A stretch of 64,000 nt of DNA from Vibrio penaeicida (GTDB lineage: Bacteria; Pseudomonadota; Gammaproteobacteria; Enterobacterales; Vibrionaceae). The stretch spans positions 1,058 to 65,057 of the forward strand of contig NZ_BFAQ01000008.1 in assembly GCF_002933855.1 (NCBI RefSeq), written 5' to 3'. The translations under genes were made by a program, and so were the position numbers. Under the pieces are notes generated by a model. That model did not search any database, was not told where the DNA came from, and was given only the letters and a program-made list of their open reading frames with translations. Below, piece by piece: positions 38,220 to 47,000 of this stretch; within the stretch, counting starts at the first letter, position 1; each line of letters starts with the position of its first letter.

Positions 38220-38744
38220 ATGAAAATTATCGGAATGGCTTTATCCATATTATTTTTGAGTGGCTGTTTAGGTATGCCAGACAAAGTACAACCAGTGCAA
38301 GAATTTGCTGGAGAGCGATATTTAGGGAAATGGTATGAAATCGCGAGATTGGATCATTCGTTTGAGCGTGGATTAGAGCAGGTAACGGCGGAATATTCTT
38401 GGCGCGACGATGGCGGTATTCGCGTTATCAATCGTGGTTATTCTCTTGAAGACAACGAGTGGAGCCAAGCGGAAGGTAAGGCGTACTTTGTAGAAGGCGA
38501 TGATCAAGGTTACTTGAAGGTCTCATTCTTTGGTCCGTTTTACGGTTCTTACGTGGTATTTGAACTGGAAAAAGAAGGCTACGACTACGCTTTCGTTTCA
38601 GGACCAGATAACTCCTACCTTTGGTTGCTGTCTCGTACACCTGAAGTCAGCCAAGAGATTAAGGACAAGTTTGTAGAGATCTCTAAAGCAAAAGGTTTTA
38701 ACACCAATGAGCTGATATTCGTGAATCAGCAACCTTTCAAATAG
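38220..38744 (+). CDS. blc: Outer-membrane lipocalin (Blc/VlpA-like)
   Basis: This 174-residue lipoprotein has lipobox LSGC (cysteine 16). The lipocalin core starts with GKWYEIARLDHSFERGLEQV (the GxW motif), then VINRGYSLEDNEW and YLKVSFFGPFYGSYVVF. It ends with LIFVNQQPFK. Blc-type lipocalins bind lysophospholipids and other lipids at the outer membrane under stress. GGGG precedes the ATG at 38220; the longer upstream frame is unsupported. Confidence 0.93.
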   Translation: MKIIGMALSILFLSGCLGMPDKVQPVQEFAGERYLGKWYEIARLDHSFERGLEQVTAEYSWRDDGGIRVINRGYSLEDNEWSQAEGKAYFVEGDDQGYLKVSFFGPFYGSYVVFELEKEGYDYAFVSGPDNSYLWLLSRTPEVSQEIKDKFVEISKAKGFNTNELIFVNQQPFK

Positions 38745-38767
38745 ACCTATCTAATGCAGTCTCAAAG

Positions 38768-38806
38768 CATTTATACCTTGGGTCTGTTGATTTGGGTATA
38801 AATGCG
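38768..38806. other. Perfect 11-bp hairpin between blc and the deacetylase gene
   Basis: gcatttatacc (38768-38778) pairs with ggtataaatgc (38796-38806). No T run follows, so it is not a standard terminator. Confidence 0.5.
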
Positions 38807-38928
38807 AGATGGCTCGGATGTTCTATTCAAGCCGCTCAATAAGCTCATAAAATCGAAACACAAGTCAAACTACACATATTGAATTTGTGGCATATTTTTG
38901 TTCAAACCAGAATATGTATAGGCGAAAA

Positions 38929-39876
38929 ATGGCTAAGTTATGGGTCAGTGCGTTAGGAGCAGCACTATTGCTGAGTGGGTGCTCCGATGCCAGCAAAATA
39001 AATCAGTGCCTCGGTTTCGATTCGCAAGACACAGTTTTTGTGATTAACGCTGACGACATTGGGATGCATCCCGATATGGATAAGGCTGTGTTTGAAATGT
39101 ATGAGCAAGACATTGTTCAAACCTTTTCTTTAATGGTTCCAACACCAAATTTCAATTTCTCTGCACGTTATGCTATCAGCAATAAAGTACCAGTTGGGTT
39201 GCACCTAACACTGACCAACGAGTGGCAAGAAGCCAATAGTTGGACGCCATTACTCAGTCAAGAAGAGGTCCCTTCGCTATACAACAAAAAAGGTTTCATG
39301 TGGCCAACGGGAGATGAGCTCGCAGAGTACGCCAACATCAAAGAAGTGCGTAAGGAATTAGAAGCGCAAATCGACCTTGCACTCGCAATGGGGCTCAATG
39401 TAACTCACCTAGACTTTCACATGCTGTATTGGGCATATCGAGAAGATTTCTGGGATGTCACCCTTAGCATCGCTAAGCACTACAAACTGCCTATTATTGT
39501 TCAGCACCACTGGATGAGTCAGCGTGAACAACGGAGCCGCACGGCGACTCTGCAATGGAAAGGATATTTCTCTCCAGATGTTTTTTGGATGTATTACAAC
39601 CCAACAGATAGGTTAATGGATGAAGGGTTAAGCCAAGCCCAATATCAAGAGATGTTTGAAGATGCCAAGCCAGCCCTTCATCACGTCGCGATTCATCCTG
39701 CACTTCGAACCGACAGTGCCAAGCAGCAATTCAGAGACGCTGAATTTCGGTTTGATGAATATCGCGTTTGGACCGATGGTTCGCTTAATAAAGCAATAAA
39801 AGAGAACAACATTAAATTTACGGATTATCGAGAGTTAAAACGATTGATGACGGAAGAGAGTGACTGCTTAAAGTAG
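38929..39876 (+). CDS. YdjC/ChbG-like carbohydrate deacetylase lipoprotein
   Basis: This 315-residue protein has a lipoprotein signal peptide (MAKLWVSALGAALLLSGC, cysteine 18). The YdjC-fold motifs follow: VINADDIGMHPDMDKAV (metal-binding DD), GLHLTLTNEW, and THLDFHM. ChbG enzymes remove acetyl groups from chitobiose; most are cytoplasmic, so a lipidated version acting in the periplasm is unusual. AGGCG precedes the ATG at 38929. Length is slightly above ChbG (about 250) because of the leader and C-terminal extension. Confidence 0.85.
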   Translation: MAKLWVSALGAALLLSGCSDASKINQCLGFDSQDTVFVINADDIGMHPDMDKAVFEMYEQDIVQTFSLMVPTPNFNFSARYAISNKVPVGLHLTLTNEWQEANSWTPLLSQEEVPSLYNKKGFMWPTGDELAEYANIKEVRKELEAQIDLALAMGLNVTHLDFHMLYWAYREDFWDVTLSIAKHYKLPIIVQHHWMSQREQRSRTATLQWKGYFSPDVFWMYYNPTDRLMDEGLSQAQYQEMFEDAKPALHHVAIHPALRTDSAKQQFRDAEFRFDEYRVWTDGSLNKAIKENNIKFTDYRELKRLMTEESDCLK

Positions 39877-39910
39877 CCTTTTCATTGATAAGTGAACAGA
39901 ACCTTATATG

Positions 39911-39950
39911 CAATACGCCCATTGAATTGAATCAATGGGCGTATTGTTTT
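39911..39950 (+). terminator. Terminator after the deacetylase gene
   Basis: A 15-bp perfect stem (39911-39925 with 39932-39946) and a 6-base loop, followed by T6, 34 bases after the stop. Confidence 0.92.
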
Positions 39951-39975
39951 TTACCGATAACTTGAGAGCTTGTAA

Positions 39976-40440
39976 TTACTGAGTTGCTGCTTTAGCAAAA
40001 TTGCTTAGTGCTTGTTTTACTTTGCCGATAACTTTTGCGCATTTGTTCTCTGAATTCATGTCCAAGCCATGGCGAGTGTTGAGGTAATCGGGGCTATTGT
40101 ATGCCAACCAGTTGTCTCCTGCTTCGTCTTGCCAAATGAGCATTTTTTGTGGCAAATCGATAGCAACAGTTTGGTTGCACTTCATAAGTGGTGTACCAAC
40201 TTTTGGATTACCAAAAATAACTAGTCGAGTGGGCCTGAGTTCTATTCCTACTTTCTTTGCACCTTCATCATGTTTGATTTGGGTGAAAACGGTCATGCCT
40301 TTTTTCTCTAAAATAGCAACAAGATTTTGAGTCGTTTGATCGACATTGTGATTGCTTTTGATGGTTACAAGACCATTGTCAGCAATGGCTGAGTAGGACA
40401 AAAGGTAAGAGAACACGCCCATAGCGATGGTTTTTTTCAT
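39976..40440 (-). CDS. Periplasmic DUF302 protein
   Basis: The 154-residue protein has a signal peptide (MKKTIAMGVFSYLLSYSAIA). The DUF302 fold follows: GLVTIKSNHNVDQTTQNLVAILEKKGMTVF, RPTRLVIFGNPKVGTPLM and the IDLPQKMLIWQDE segment. Function unknown. AGAGGAA precedes the ATG at 40440, so the 25-codon upstream frame is dropped. A single gene between a terminator and a spondin-domain gene. Confidence 0.88.
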   Translation of the reverse strand: MKKTIAMGVFSYLLSYSAIADNGLVTIKSNHNVDQTTQNLVAILEKKGMTVFTQIKHDEGAKKVGIELRPTRLVIFGNPKVGTPLMKCNQTVAIDLPQKMLIWQDEAGDNWLAYNSPDYLNTRHGLDMNSENKCAKVIGKVKQALSNFAKAATQ

Positions 40441-40561
40441 TGTGATTCCTCTGGAAGTCAGGTCAATATTTTGAGTGAATTGACGTTCCTCCAATTCCCC
40501 ATTCAGAGAGAACAATCATTTAGAAGAGTAAGGCAGAGCTTACGCTCTGCCAAGGTTCAAC

Positions 40562-41239
40562 CTATTGAATTCGCTTAATTCTTACTTTGGCGACAGCGCC
40601 TTGCCAATCATAGGCAGATTGTGCCAGGTCGGCTTCTCCATGAATGCCTGGACTCGGGTAAACATAGCCTTCATCACTGTCAGCTGCAGCAGAGAATGGC
40701 GACCCACCACATTGAGGGCCAGGAATATTAGCGCATAACTCATCGTTGGCTTCGGTGCCAGCGTCGTATGCGTGCATTTGGTAGGTCACCGACTTACCAA
40801 TGTATCTAGGCAGTCGCTTTCCGCGAAGTGATACCATGGTGTCGTTGGTAGGGAGCAGCATGGAAATAAGGCTTAATCGGCTATGTGGTCGAGTTGAAGT
40901 TAATTCAAACGACACACTTTGACCGTTGTTGAGCAAGCCCTCAGAAGAAGAGGTAGAGGAGACATAGTTAGAGTCATCAAGTTGAGCTTGCAATGGTGCG
41001 ATATCACCGCCTTCAGCTACGCGTTCAACGTTATCAGAGACCGGTTCCCCAAGTTTAAAAAGCTGGTGTCTTGGTAAATGGGTCGCACCAAGGAAAGGTG
41101 TAAATGAAATGCCTTTGGTCAGGTTAGTTACGGTGACTTCGTAAACTCTTTCTTGATGGTAGTAATAAGAGTTGGCCAGCAATGAAGGAGAAAGGCTAAA
41201 CAGTGCTAAAGAGATGAGTGTTTTGGTTGTGTTTTTCAT
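40562..41239 (-). CDS. Secreted spondin-domain protein
   Basis: This 225-residue protein has a signal peptide (MKNTTKTLISLALFSLSPSL, then LANS). A spondin N-like domain runs through the rest: YEVTVTNLTKGISFTPFLGATH, EPVSDNVERVAEGGD, and LSLISMLLPTNDTMVSLRG. A cysteine pair lies in LCANIPGPQCGG. Spondin-like domains in bacteria are extracellular adhesive or calcium-binding modules of unclear role. It stands apart from the DUF302 gene by 120 bases on the same strand. Confidence 0.85.
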   Translation of the reverse strand: MKNTTKTLISLALFSLSPSLLANSYYYHQERVYEVTVTNLTKGISFTPFLGATHLPRHQLFKLGEPVSDNVERVAEGGDIAPLQAQLDDSNYVSSTSSSEGLLNNGQSVSFELTSTRPHSRLSLISMLLPTNDTMVSLRGKRLPRYIGKSVTYQMHAYDAGTEANDELCANIPGPQCGGSPFSAAADSDEGYVYPSPGIHGEADLAQSAYDWQGAVAKVRIKRIQ

Positions 41240-41419
41240 GCGAAAACCTCGCGTGTCGTTATTAAAGTCATAACGACTATACGCTCAGCCTTTGCTCGAA
41301 TAACTCACAGAAAGCTCACAAATGCATCACAAAAGATGCTCGCGCTATCATTCTTAAGCGCGAGCACGTTTAATCGCAAGTACACCCAACTGCAATCACA
41401 GAGCACTCAAAGCAAAACG

Positions 41420-42352
41420 CTAGTTCGATTTTTTGGTTTCCCAGTGCGTGATAAATGCGACTGCACCAATAATTATAGCCGCGCCAAGCCATAGCCGACC
41501 TGGAGGAACCCAGCCAAATACCATCCAGCCTGCCAACACATTTAAAGGCAGTTTGGCGTGATCAAATGGTTGTACAAACGAGGCATCAGCGACTGCGTAA
41601 GCTTTAACAATCGCCCATTGAGCTAGCGCTGTCATCGCTCCTGCGGCAATTAACACTGCCCATAAATTCCATGTGCTCGGCATTGAAAAGTCGGGTAGCG
41701 CCAACAACAGGTTAAAAGGCGTGATCAGCAGAAGAAGGTACACCACCATGGTGGACGGTGGATCGTTCACCGACAGCTTTTTCACCATAATGGAATAGCA
41801 TGCCCAAAAGAATGCAGCGCCTACCGGTAATAAGGTTGCCCAGCTAAAGTCGTCTGCCCACGGTTCTAAAATTATCATTGCACCGGCAAAACCGGCTAAT
41901 GTCGCAAACCAGCGAGCAGCACCTACTTTCTCTTTTAGGAACAAGCCCGATCCTACAGTAGCGAAAAGTGGTGATGTCATAAGCAGAGCGATACCCTGCC
42001 AAATAGGAACGGGGTAGGCCAGTGCCCACAACCAAAGTTGGATACCAATAACCGATAGGAAAACACGCATCGCATGCCACCCAAAATGTTGAGTTTTGAG
42101 TGATTGGCGTATACCTAGTGTTCTTAGGTAAGGAAGAATCACCAGTAGCGCAATTCCGTATTGGAGCAGAGCAACGGTGGTGGAAGGAACGCCAAAGTTA
42201 ATGCTTGCGACTTGCGCAAGGCTATTCACAATAGCGAAAGCCATTCCGGCGGTAAGCATCCAAGACGCACCGCGTAAAGGGTTATGTTGTTGAGTTTGCA
42301 TAAAAGTGGTGAATAAAAATTGTGTTTGTAAATCATACGTTTTATTCATCAT
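41420..42352 (-). CDS. EamA/DMT-family transporter
   Basis: The 310-residue protein has ten membrane segments in two EamA repeats (RGASWMLTAGMAFAIVNSLA, then WATLLPVGAAFFWACYSIMVKKL). It is a drug/metabolite transporter-family member with an unknown substrate. The start is not sure. The ATG at 42352 is taken, but one at 42301 (MQTQQHNPLRGA) fits the family N-terminus equally well; neither has a good ribosome site. Confidence 0.85.
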   Translation of the reverse strand: MMNKTYDLQTQFLFTTFMQTQQHNPLRGASWMLTAGMAFAIVNSLAQVASINFGVPSTTVALLQYGIALLVILPYLRTLGIRQSLKTQHFGWHAMRVFLSVIGIQLWLWALAYPVPIWQGIALLMTSPLFATVGSGLFLKEKVGAARWFATLAGFAGAMIILEPWADDFSWATLLPVGAAFFWACYSIMVKKLSVNDPPSTMVVYLLLLITPFNLLLALPDFSMPSTWNLWAVLIAAGAMTALAQWAIVKAYAVADASFVQPFDHAKLPLNVLAGWMVFGWVPPGRLWLGAAIIIGAVAFITHWETKKSN

Positions 42353-42461
42353 TAAGCCAACGCTTGTAACACGACAAACTTATTCAAAAAAACTGAATGA
42401 ATTTTATGAAGGCTGAATTTAAAGCTAACGCCAAATCAAGCGCTTTTGGTGTCGTTGCTTA

Positions 42462-43634
42462 TCACCTCTCGGGTTCTGCTTTGCGCCTTTCTAATTGAGC
42501 CGTCAATGCGTCGTAGTACTCTTGCTTTGAGCCTCTAGAATCTAATATCGATTTGAGCAACTGCTTCATCGTTTGTGGAGCCAATTCGCCGATTGGAGCG
42601 TCCGTGTCTAAATTGGTGGGAAAAGAGTATCCATCCGAAGATGCAGTAAGAATGGCGTCTCTTTCTATTTCGGTCAGTGTTCCTGATTGCCAATGTGCAC
42701 TGAGGTAATCGTAGAGTGTTGACGATACCTTTGCTAAATCTACCGTTTCCATCGGTTTTGCAAACGCAGAAGAAATTTGAAGTAAGTTAGCGCAGCGTTG
42801 GATATCTTGCGTGTCGTTTTGTCCTGCTGCATGCACGACGGCAGGATTAAAAAAGAGGGCATCGCCTTTGGATAACGGCAATTGCACGCAGTGATCTTCA
42901 AAGTATTGTTGAAACACTGGTTCTCTGCACGAGATATACCCTAATGGGTAATGTTGGGAGTAAGGTAAAAGTTTGGTCGGACCGCTTTCTAGTGGCATAT
43001 CACTGTGCGCAATAGCACCTTGTAGAGTCAGCAAAGCCGACATTTGCTGGGCATGAACGGGATACTGGCTTAATGTGTCTGCGTGTTGAAAACCAAGATG
43101 GTAATCACGGTGAGATTGTTGTGCGCGGCCGCCTGGACGAACAATATTTACCTGTGCGGTGACTTGATAGTTTTCACCAAGCCACGATTCAGAAACCAAC
43201 TTGAGTAACGGGTTTTTGTAGTAATTGATGAATACGTCTGGGTTCGCCAAAGCACTTTTTTGAAACACATTCCAGATACGCCCGTTGGCTGTCGCTCCTG
43301 CTTGGGCGAAATGATCGCCTTCACCAAATCCTAGCTCCGATGCCAAAATGTCATTAAAAACATGGCTCATTGTATCGACGATTTGGGTATCTGAGAAAAA
43401 GTTCTTAATGACCGCGATACCGCCTCCCATCAGAAATACACTTGCTAACTCATCTTTAATCGTTTCCCAGTTTTCAGAATCAATTTGATGGGCATCGTAA
43501 ATGACAATGCCTTGATGCACTTCAGATGGCCATTTCAGTGCAAATTCTGAAGAGGGAACACGACTGGCAACAAAGTCTTCTAAACTGATGTTGTCTTTGT
43601 TCGCAAACATTGGAAATTTAGAGTTCGAGTACAT
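42462..43634 (-). CDS. Phytanoyl-CoA dioxygenase (PhyH)-family enzyme
   Basis: The 390-residue protein is an Fe(II)/2-oxoglutarate oxygenase. The iron triad is H175-x-D177 in QQSHRDYH and H268 in NPAVVHAAG, with an arginine (about 281) to bind 2-oxoglutarate. The N-terminal ~60 residues are extra. It would hydroxylate a small molecule. It is divergent from an iolB gene, which suggests that it acts on inositol, an inositol derivative or another compound feeding this pathway. AGGAG lies before the ATG. Confidence 0.82.
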   Translation of the reverse strand: MYSNSKFPMFANKDNISLEDFVASRVPSSEFALKWPSEVHQGIVIYDAHQIDSENWETIKDELASVFLMGGGIAVIKNFFSDTQIVDTMSHVFNDILASELGFGEGDHFAQAGATANGRIWNVFQKSALANPDVFINYYKNPLLKLVSESWLGENYQVTAQVNIVRPGGRAQQSHRDYHLGFQHADTLSQYPVHAQQMSALLTLQGAIAHSDMPLESGPTKLLPYSQHYPLGYISCREPVFQQYFEDHCVQLPLSKGDALFFNPAVVHAAGQNDTQDIQRCANLLQISSAFAKPMETVDLAKVSSTLYDYLSAHWQSGTLTEIERDAILTASSDGYSFPTNLDTDAPIGELAPQTMKQLLKSILDSRGSKQEYYDALTAQLERRKAEPER

Positions 43635-43827
43635 TGGGTTCTCCTTTTCCCTAAGTAGTGTCTTACCGTTGTTTTGATGTGTCCGATGGGTATCTGCAAC
43701 CCATTGATTTTCGATTTTTCGCCAGATGTTATTCCGCGTTCTTATGCAAATGTGCGGTTAAATTCTAGCCAATCATCACACTTTTGGAAACCACTTTTTG
43801 AATTAACTGTTTCATTTGTTCTTTGTG

Positions 43828-43844
43828 TGAAATATTTATTTCCA
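43828..43844. promoter_or_regulatory. Candidate RpiR operator in the phyH/iolB spacer
   Basis: tgaaatatttatttcca contains GAAAT-N4-ATTTC. Read in reverse complement it matches 13 of 17 bases of a site upstream of the RpiR gene (46616-46632). Confidence 0.4.
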
Positions 43845-43901
43845 ACAAGATCAACCCAGCACATAACCATCAAGTTGTGCAGCAATGTGGAGAACAAATG
43901 G

Positions 43902-44726
43902 ATGTCTGATTTACTTTCTAAACGGAAAATTCGGGACGAACAGAATCGTATCCAGCACATTACGCCTAAATCGGCAGGTTGGACTTACATTGGGTTTGAA
44001 GTTGTTCAGCTCACTACTGGTCAAGCTCAAAGCTTTGAAGCCGCGGAAGGGCAGGAAGTTTGTATTGTACTGGTTTCCGGCAAGGCAAAGGCGACATTAG
44101 CTGGAGAAAGCTTAGGAGAGATTGGCGAGAGAATGTCGCCATTCGACAAGATAAAACCTTATGCGGTTTACGTTTCCACTGGAGAGGCGTGTTCGTTCGA
44201 AGCCCAAAGCGATTTGGAATTGGCTATATGCCGCGCACCCAGTAAAAGGACGTATCCATCCCGGTTGATTTCCCCAAACGACATCGATGCGGAGCATCGA
44301 GGCAATGGGCGAAACCAAAGGTTTGTGCATAACATTTTACCAGACGATAAGCCAGCAGATAGCCTGTTGGTCGTTGAAGTGTATACCGAAGAAGGGTGCA
44401 CCAGTTCCTATCCTAGTCATAAGCACGATCAAGATAATCCACCGAATGAAACTTTGCTGGAAGAAACGTATTACCACCGGTTAAATCCGGAGCAAGGGTT
44501 TTGTTTTCAGCGAGTGTACACCGATGACCGTACCTTAGATGAATCTATGGCGGTGTATGACCGCGATGTCGTTCAGGTACCCAAAGGTTATCACCCTGTC
44601 GCGACCGTAGCCGGTTACGACAGCTACTATTTAAACGTGATGGCTGGCCCAGTAAGACAGTGGTTGTTTACATGGGAAAAAGACCATCAGTGGGTCAATA
44701 CTGACGAATATAAAAAGATGGACTAA
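43902..44726 (+). CDS. iolB: 5-deoxy-glucuronate isomerase IolB
   Basis: The 274-residue bicupin of the KduI/IolB family has metal ligands in PSHKHD (H173, H175), the glutamate E187/E188 in LLEETYYHRL, and a late histidine in VPKGYHPVATVAGY. It isomerises 5-deoxy-glucuronate to 5-dehydro-2-deoxy-gluconate, the step after IolD. The ATG at 43902 follows GGAG; the long upstream frame (to 43674) is not protein-like and overlaps the promoter region. The gene is 3 bases from iolG. Confidence 0.9.
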   Translation: MSDLLSKRKIRDEQNRIQHITPKSAGWTYIGFEVVQLTTGQAQSFEAAEGQEVCIVLVSGKAKATLAGESLGEIGERMSPFDKIKPYAVYVSTGEACSFEAQSDLELAICRAPSKRTYPSRLISPNDIDAEHRGNGRNQRFVHNILPDDKPADSLLVVEVYTEEGCTSSYPSHKHDQDNPPNETLLEETYYHRLNPEQGFCFQRVYTDDRTLDESMAVYDRDVVQVPKGYHPVATVAGYDSYYLNVMAGPVRQWLFTWEKDHQWVNTDEYKKMD

Positions 44727-44729
44727 AAC

Positions 44730-45716
44730 ATGTTTAATATTGCTCTATTTGGTGCTGGACGCATTGGTCAGGTGCATGCTGCCAACATTTCTTCACACCC
44801 AAAAACTAACTTTACGGCGATTATCGATCCTTATGAAAAGGGCGCTCGTATGTTGGCAGAGAAATACGACGCGCAAGTTATGTCGATACAGGATGCGATG
44901 GAAAATCCGAGTATTCACGCGGTTTGTATTGGCTCGGCAACGGATACCCATGCTGATTTGATTGAACTTGCAGCGAAATCGAACAAAGCTATTTTTTGTG
45001 AAAAGCCAATTGATTTAAGCCTAGCGCGAGTACGTCAATGTCTTGCGACTGTTTCTACCCATCAAGTACCGATATTGGTGGGGTTCAATCGCCGCTACGA
45101 TCCTCATTTTTCTGCACTCCAGCAACAGTATGCTAAGGGGGCGATAGGTAAAGCTGAGTCGTTAGTGATTACGTCTCGCGATCCCGCTCCACCGCCAGTT
45201 GAGTATGTCAAAGTCTCTGGCGGTTTGTTTCGAGACATGGCAATTCACGATTTTGATATGGCGCGATTCATACTGGGAGAGGATCCCATTTCTGTGATGG
45301 CCCATGGCAGTTGTATGGTGGATGAAGAGATCGGAAAAGCAGGTGATATCGACACGGCGGTAACGGTTCTCTCTTTCCCTTCAGGTGCTACTGCAACAAT
45401 CATCAACAGCCGTCGGTCGGGTTACAGCTACGATCAACGAGTAGAATTACACGGAAGCGAAGGCGTATTAAACGTTGTAAATTTGCCGGAAAATTTAGTT
45501 CAGCAGTGGGATGAGTCTGGCGTGCAATCAGCGAAGCCTCAGCCCTTTTTTCTAGAAAGATATGAAAAAGCCTATCAAATTGAATGGCAGCACTTTGTGG
45601 ATGTACTCGAAAGAAAGACAGCGCCTTTATGCAGTGGATACGACGGTGAGATTGCCTTAGTGATTGCTGAAGCTGCCACCGAATCCATGCGGTCAGGGCA
45701 GCCTGTTTCGCTATAA
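44730..45716 (+). CDS. iolG: Inositol 2-dehydrogenase IolG
   Basis: The 328-residue Gfo/Idh/MocA protein has a Rossmann start (FGAGRIGQVHAANI), the conserved FCEKPID (E91-K92-P93), and the catalytic D169/H173 pair in RDMAIHDFD, with the same spacing as B. subtilis IolG (D172/H176). It oxidises myo-inositol to scyllo-inosose with NAD. It is cotranscribed with iolB. The best IolG match of the three Gfo/Idh genes here. Confidence 0.9.
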   Translation: MFNIALFGAGRIGQVHAANISSHPKTNFTAIIDPYEKGARMLAEKYDAQVMSIQDAMENPSIHAVCIGSATDTHADLIELAAKSNKAIFCEKPIDLSLARVRQCLATVSTHQVPILVGFNRRYDPHFSALQQQYAKGAIGKAESLVITSRDPAPPPVEYVKVSGGLFRDMAIHDFDMARFILGEDPISVMAHGSCMVDEEIGKAGDIDTAVTVLSFPSGATATIINSRRSGYSYDQRVELHGSEGVLNVVNLPENLVQQWDESGVQSAKPQPFFLERYEKAYQIEWQHFVDVLERKTAPLCSGYDGEIALVIAEAATESMRSGQPVSL

Positions 45717-45736
45717 GAGAGTCGTTAAGGTAAATA

Positions 45737-46552
45737 CTACGAAGCCAATGAAACGGCAATGGTTTGTGCTAAACACAGTGTTGCAGACTGAGCTCTAAAT
45801 CCGTCTACATTGGCTTCGTTTACTACGAAGCTGACATCGGAAATCTCTGCAATGGGGCTGACTTGGCTATCTGTAATGGTGACCTGTTTTGCTCCTTTCT
45901 GTTTGGCAGAGCTTACCCAATCATGTGTTTCCTGAGCGTAAGGGGTAAAGCTTATCGATATAACGGCATCCTTTTCTGTCACCATGGCAAGCTGTTCGTT
46001 ATACATCCCACCTAATCCATCAATCAATATGACACGCTTACCTAAATGGCGAAGGGCGTACACAAAGTACGATGCCACGCTAAACGAGCGGCGCATTCCT
46101 ACAACATAAACGCACTCTGCTTTGTCCAGCAGTTTGACTGCCTGATTCAAATCCTCTTCTTCGATCTTGTTCGCCAGCTGCTCCAGTGCGTGAGCATTAG
46201 CGTGCGCGAAGGAATGCAAACGGGAAATCGGTGTGCTTGGCTTAGCTTCGTCGGGAGACATGGCTTTTACAAGCTTAACTCTATCGGAATAATTGCTGGT
46301 TTCTTCCACCATATTTTGGCGATACAACTGCTTTATTTCATTGAAACCATTGAAGCCCAATGCGCTCGCAAATCGAATGAGTGTTGAAGGGGGAACATCT
46401 GCATTGTTAGCGATAACGGCAACCGTATCAAATGCCACATTATCAGGGTTATCCAGTAGATACTGACCCACTTGTTGAAGACGTTTGCTTAAACTGCCGT
46501 ATTCTTTTCGGATACGATCTTGCAACTCATTTAGTGTTGTTACGGGTTTCAT
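45737..46552 (-). CDS. RpiR-family regulator of inositol genes
   Basis: The 271-residue protein has an N-terminal HTH_6 domain (about 1-78: LLDNPDNVAFDTVAVIANNA, then DVPPSTLIRFASALGFNGF) and a C-terminal SIS sugar-isomerase-like domain (about 125-255: AECVYVVGMRRSFSVASYFV). RpiR proteins sense sugar phosphates; in Sinorhizobium and Salmonella such proteins (IolR) repress inositol genes. It is convergent with iolG. A palindrome shared with the phyH/iolB spacer lies upstream. Confidence 0.88.
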   Translation of the reverse strand: MKPVTTLNELQDRIRKEYGSLSKRLQQVGQYLLDNPDNVAFDTVAVIANNADVPPSTLIRFASALGFNGFNEIKQLYRQNMVEETSNYSDRVKLVKAMSPDEAKPSTPISRLHSFAHANAHALEQLANKIEEEDLNQAVKLLDKAECVYVVGMRRSFSVASYFVYALRHLGKRVILIDGLGGMYNEQLAMVTEKDAVISISFTPYAQETHDWVSSAKQKGAKQVTITDSQVSPIAEISDVSFVVNEANVDGFRAQSATLCLAQTIAVSLAS

Positions 46553-46615
46553 GTAGCGTCCAGATAAGTGAAAATGAGAAGGAAAACGCCCTTCTTTATT
46601 TCGAGATTACTTCAT

Positions 46616-46632
46616 TTGGAATAAACATTTCA
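46616..46632. promoter_or_regulatory. Candidate RpiR operator upstream of its own gene
   Basis: ttggaataaacatttca, a GGAAT-N4-ATTTC near-palindrome, lies 64 bases upstream of the RpiR start and matches the site at 43828-43844 in 13 of 17 bases. Confidence 0.4.
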
Positions 46633-46756
46633 ATATTACGTGTCAGATTCGTGAGAGCTGCCTCTATACCCAAATATCTTTATACCTAAATGATCACAAG
46701 GTGCTGGGTTCAGCGAGAATTAACCGGCTTTCAAACAAGGCATCAATACAAACGTA

Positions 46757-46792
46757 AAATTTAACCGCGAGTCGGTAGCTCGACTTAAATTT
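46757..46792. other. Hairpin in the HD-GYP upstream region
   Basis: aaatttaa (46757-46764) pairs with ttaaattt (46785-46792), and inside it cgag (46768-46771) pairs with ctcg (46779-46782). About 210 bases before the HD-GYP start; role unknown. Confidence 0.35.
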
Positions 46793-47000
46793 GTGACTTT
46801 GAACCAACAATGACAAATCTATCCGGTCATTTTTTTTGGGGAAGATAAGCTAATTGATGAATAAATCAAAAAGCGACAACTGCTTAATTCCTCACTTTTA
46901 ATAGGATTATTTACGAGTTTGCTTTTTCATGCTTCTTTTTAGTAGCTGTAGACGATAGGAGCCTTCACAAAAAGTATAACATTCTTAGGGTGGTCACTTT

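Larger units (their letters stand above)
46553..47000. other. 448-base gene-free stretch between the RpiR and HD-GYP genes
   Basis: It holds the RpiR promoter with a candidate operator at 46616-46632 and a hairpin at 46757-46792. No reading frame with a ribosome-binding site is seen. An AT-rich tail leads to the HD-GYP gene. Confidence 0.5.

Noticed and set aside
43674..43901. N-terminal extension of iolB
   Set aside because: The codons lie in the divergent promoter region, give no IolB-like sequence, and contain a candidate operator; the ATG at 43902 has a ribosome site.
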